From Micrococcales bacterium (GTDB lineage: Bacteria > Actinomycetota > Actinomycetes > S36-B12 > UBA10799), in NCBI GenBank assembly GCA_023252115.1, contig JAHEXM010000059.1:1096-8449 (forward strand): a stretch of 7,354 nt of DNA, in the 5' to 3' direction. The notes below the pieces were generated by a model. The model was not told the origin of the DNA and did not search any database. It worked only from the letters and a program-made list of their open reading frames with translations. Positions 6,665-7,354 of the stretch are shown one piece after another (within the stretch, counting starts at the first letter, position 1; every line of letters starts with the position of its first letter). A program made the position numbers and the translations under genes.

Positions 6665-7354
6665 ATGGCTGAGTCGCCGAAACCGAAGAAGAAGACGCCG
6701 CAGCAGAAGGCGGCAGAAGCGCGGGCCGCACAGTTGGCATCCGAGAAGCGTCGTCAGAACTTGATCCGCATCATCGGGGCAATTGCAGTGATCATCGTGG
6801 TCGGCGGAATTATCGGTGGAGCGCTCTACTACTCCAAGAAAGGCAGCGGCGGAGGAACTGACCCCAACGCCGCACTGCCCACTGATGTCAGCTCTTCGAC
6901 CTATGGCTACCAAGTGAACACCAAGGTTGCCGCTGGTGCCCCACTCGTGCAGATTTGGGAAGACTTCCAATGCCCGGCATGTAAGCAATTCGAGCAAACC
7001 TCGGCGCAGGCCGTTCAGGCTGAGGCAAAGAAAGGCACGATCAACCTTCAGCTTCGTCCAACGACCTTTCTCAATGACCACCTAGGCAACACCGCGTCTG
7101 ACTTGGCCACTAACGCATGGGGTTGTGCGATCGATGCTGGAAAGGCCTTGGAATACCACACCGGAATCTTCGCGATGCAACCTGAAAAAGAGGGCGCCGG
7201 ATACACGAATGAGCAGATGATTGCGCTCGCGCAACGCGTCGGTATTACCGGTTCTGCACTCGACACGTTCACCAGTTGTGTCAACGGACAGAAGTTCTAT
7301 CCGTGGGTGAACAACAGCCAAGCTCAGTTCGTTAAAGATGGCGTGCCAGGCACC
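6665..7354 (+). CDS. Membrane-anchored DsbA-like thiol oxidoreductase (partial at 3' end)
   Basis: The frame is open for 230 codons from the ATG at 6665 to the window edge. The N-terminus is polar and strongly basic (KPKKK, then an Ala/Gln/Lys/Arg-rich helix to about residue 31). A single membrane helix at about 34-56 and a Gly/Ser linker follow. This gives a type-II anchor with the catalytic domain outside the membrane. The thioredoxin-fold domain starts near residue 84 with PLVQIWEDFQCPACKQFE, holding the CPAC active site (C103, C106). C154 and C205 may form a second, structural disulfide. The sequence ends at GVPGT, just where the cis-proline (usually TP) is expected, so only the C-terminal beta/helix part is missing. 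It probably forms or reshuffles disulfides in exported proteins, with the upstream MauE-like protein as redox partner. Confidence 0.88.
   Translation, partial: MAESPKPKKKTPQQKAAEARAAQLASEKRRQNLIRIIGAIAVIIVVGGIIGGALYYSKKGSGGGTDPNAALPTDVSSSTYGYQVNTKVAAGAPLVQIWEDFQCPACKQFEQTSAQAVQAEAKKGTINLQLRPTTFLNDHLGNTASDLATNAWGCAIDAGKALEYHTGIFAMQPEKEGAGYTNEQMIALAQRVGITGSALDTFTSCVNGQKFYPWVNNSQAQFVKDGVPGT

Noticed and set aside
6602..7081. Antisense open frame of 159 codons opposite the DsbA-like gene
   Set aside because: The forward frame has a strong Shine-Dalgarno, a membrane anchor and a CPAC active site; the antisense frame shows no motif.

Overview
This window is a stretch of an actinobacterial (Actinomycetota) tryptophan-biosynthesis locus, all genes on the + strand and packed almost end to end. 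The assignment rests on gene order: the C-terminal end of the Trp-region conserved membrane protein (PWDALDRGEDPT signature), a HGxxPAAW-type small membrane protein, a CD225/dispanin protein, a DUF2752 protein, then trpC, trpB and trpA. As far as I know this order is characteristic of Actinomycetota. Base composition is GC-rich but moderate, and several starts are GTG. I cannot name a genus; an uncultured, moderate-GC lineage is possible but unproven.

Layout: 1-71 tail of the Trp-associated membrane protein; 111-356 HGxxPAAW-like two-helix membrane protein; 360-1058 OmpR/PhoB-type response regulator; 1062-2492 membrane sensor histidine kinase; 2513-2797 CD225/dispanin-like membrane protein; 2794-3234 DUF2752 protein with a CPGCG motif; 3278-4087 trpC; 4080-5315 trpB; 5312-6139 trpA; 6136-6648 MauE/DoxX-like membrane protein; 6665 to the window end, a membrane-anchored DsbA-like thiol oxidoreductase cut off by the window edge. 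The longest non-coding gap is 43 bases (3235-3277), so no large unannotated region exists.

How the genes work together: TrpC, TrpB and TrpA carry out the last steps of tryptophan synthesis (indole-glycerol phosphate formation, then the tryptophan synthase alpha2beta2 reaction). Their reading frames overlap (8 and 4 bases), which suggests translational coupling. The MauE-like gene overlaps the trpA stop by 4 bases and is followed after 16 bases by the DsbA-like gene, so an extracytoplasmic disulfide module appears to be co-transcribed with trpCBA. Upstream, a complete two-component system sits between the HGxxPAAW gene and the CD225-DUF2752 pair, genes I would normally expect to be adjacent. 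No trp attenuator, T-box or terminator-like hairpin is visible. A -10-like hexamer placed 6 bases before the trpC GTG start, which has no good Shine-Dalgarno sequence, suggests a leaderless trpC transcript.

Most of the window is ordinary core metabolism. The points worth a second look are the two-component insertion, the altered HGxxPAAW motif, the possible leaderless trpC start and the redox pair coupled to trpA. I did not find a clearly undescribed multi-gene system.
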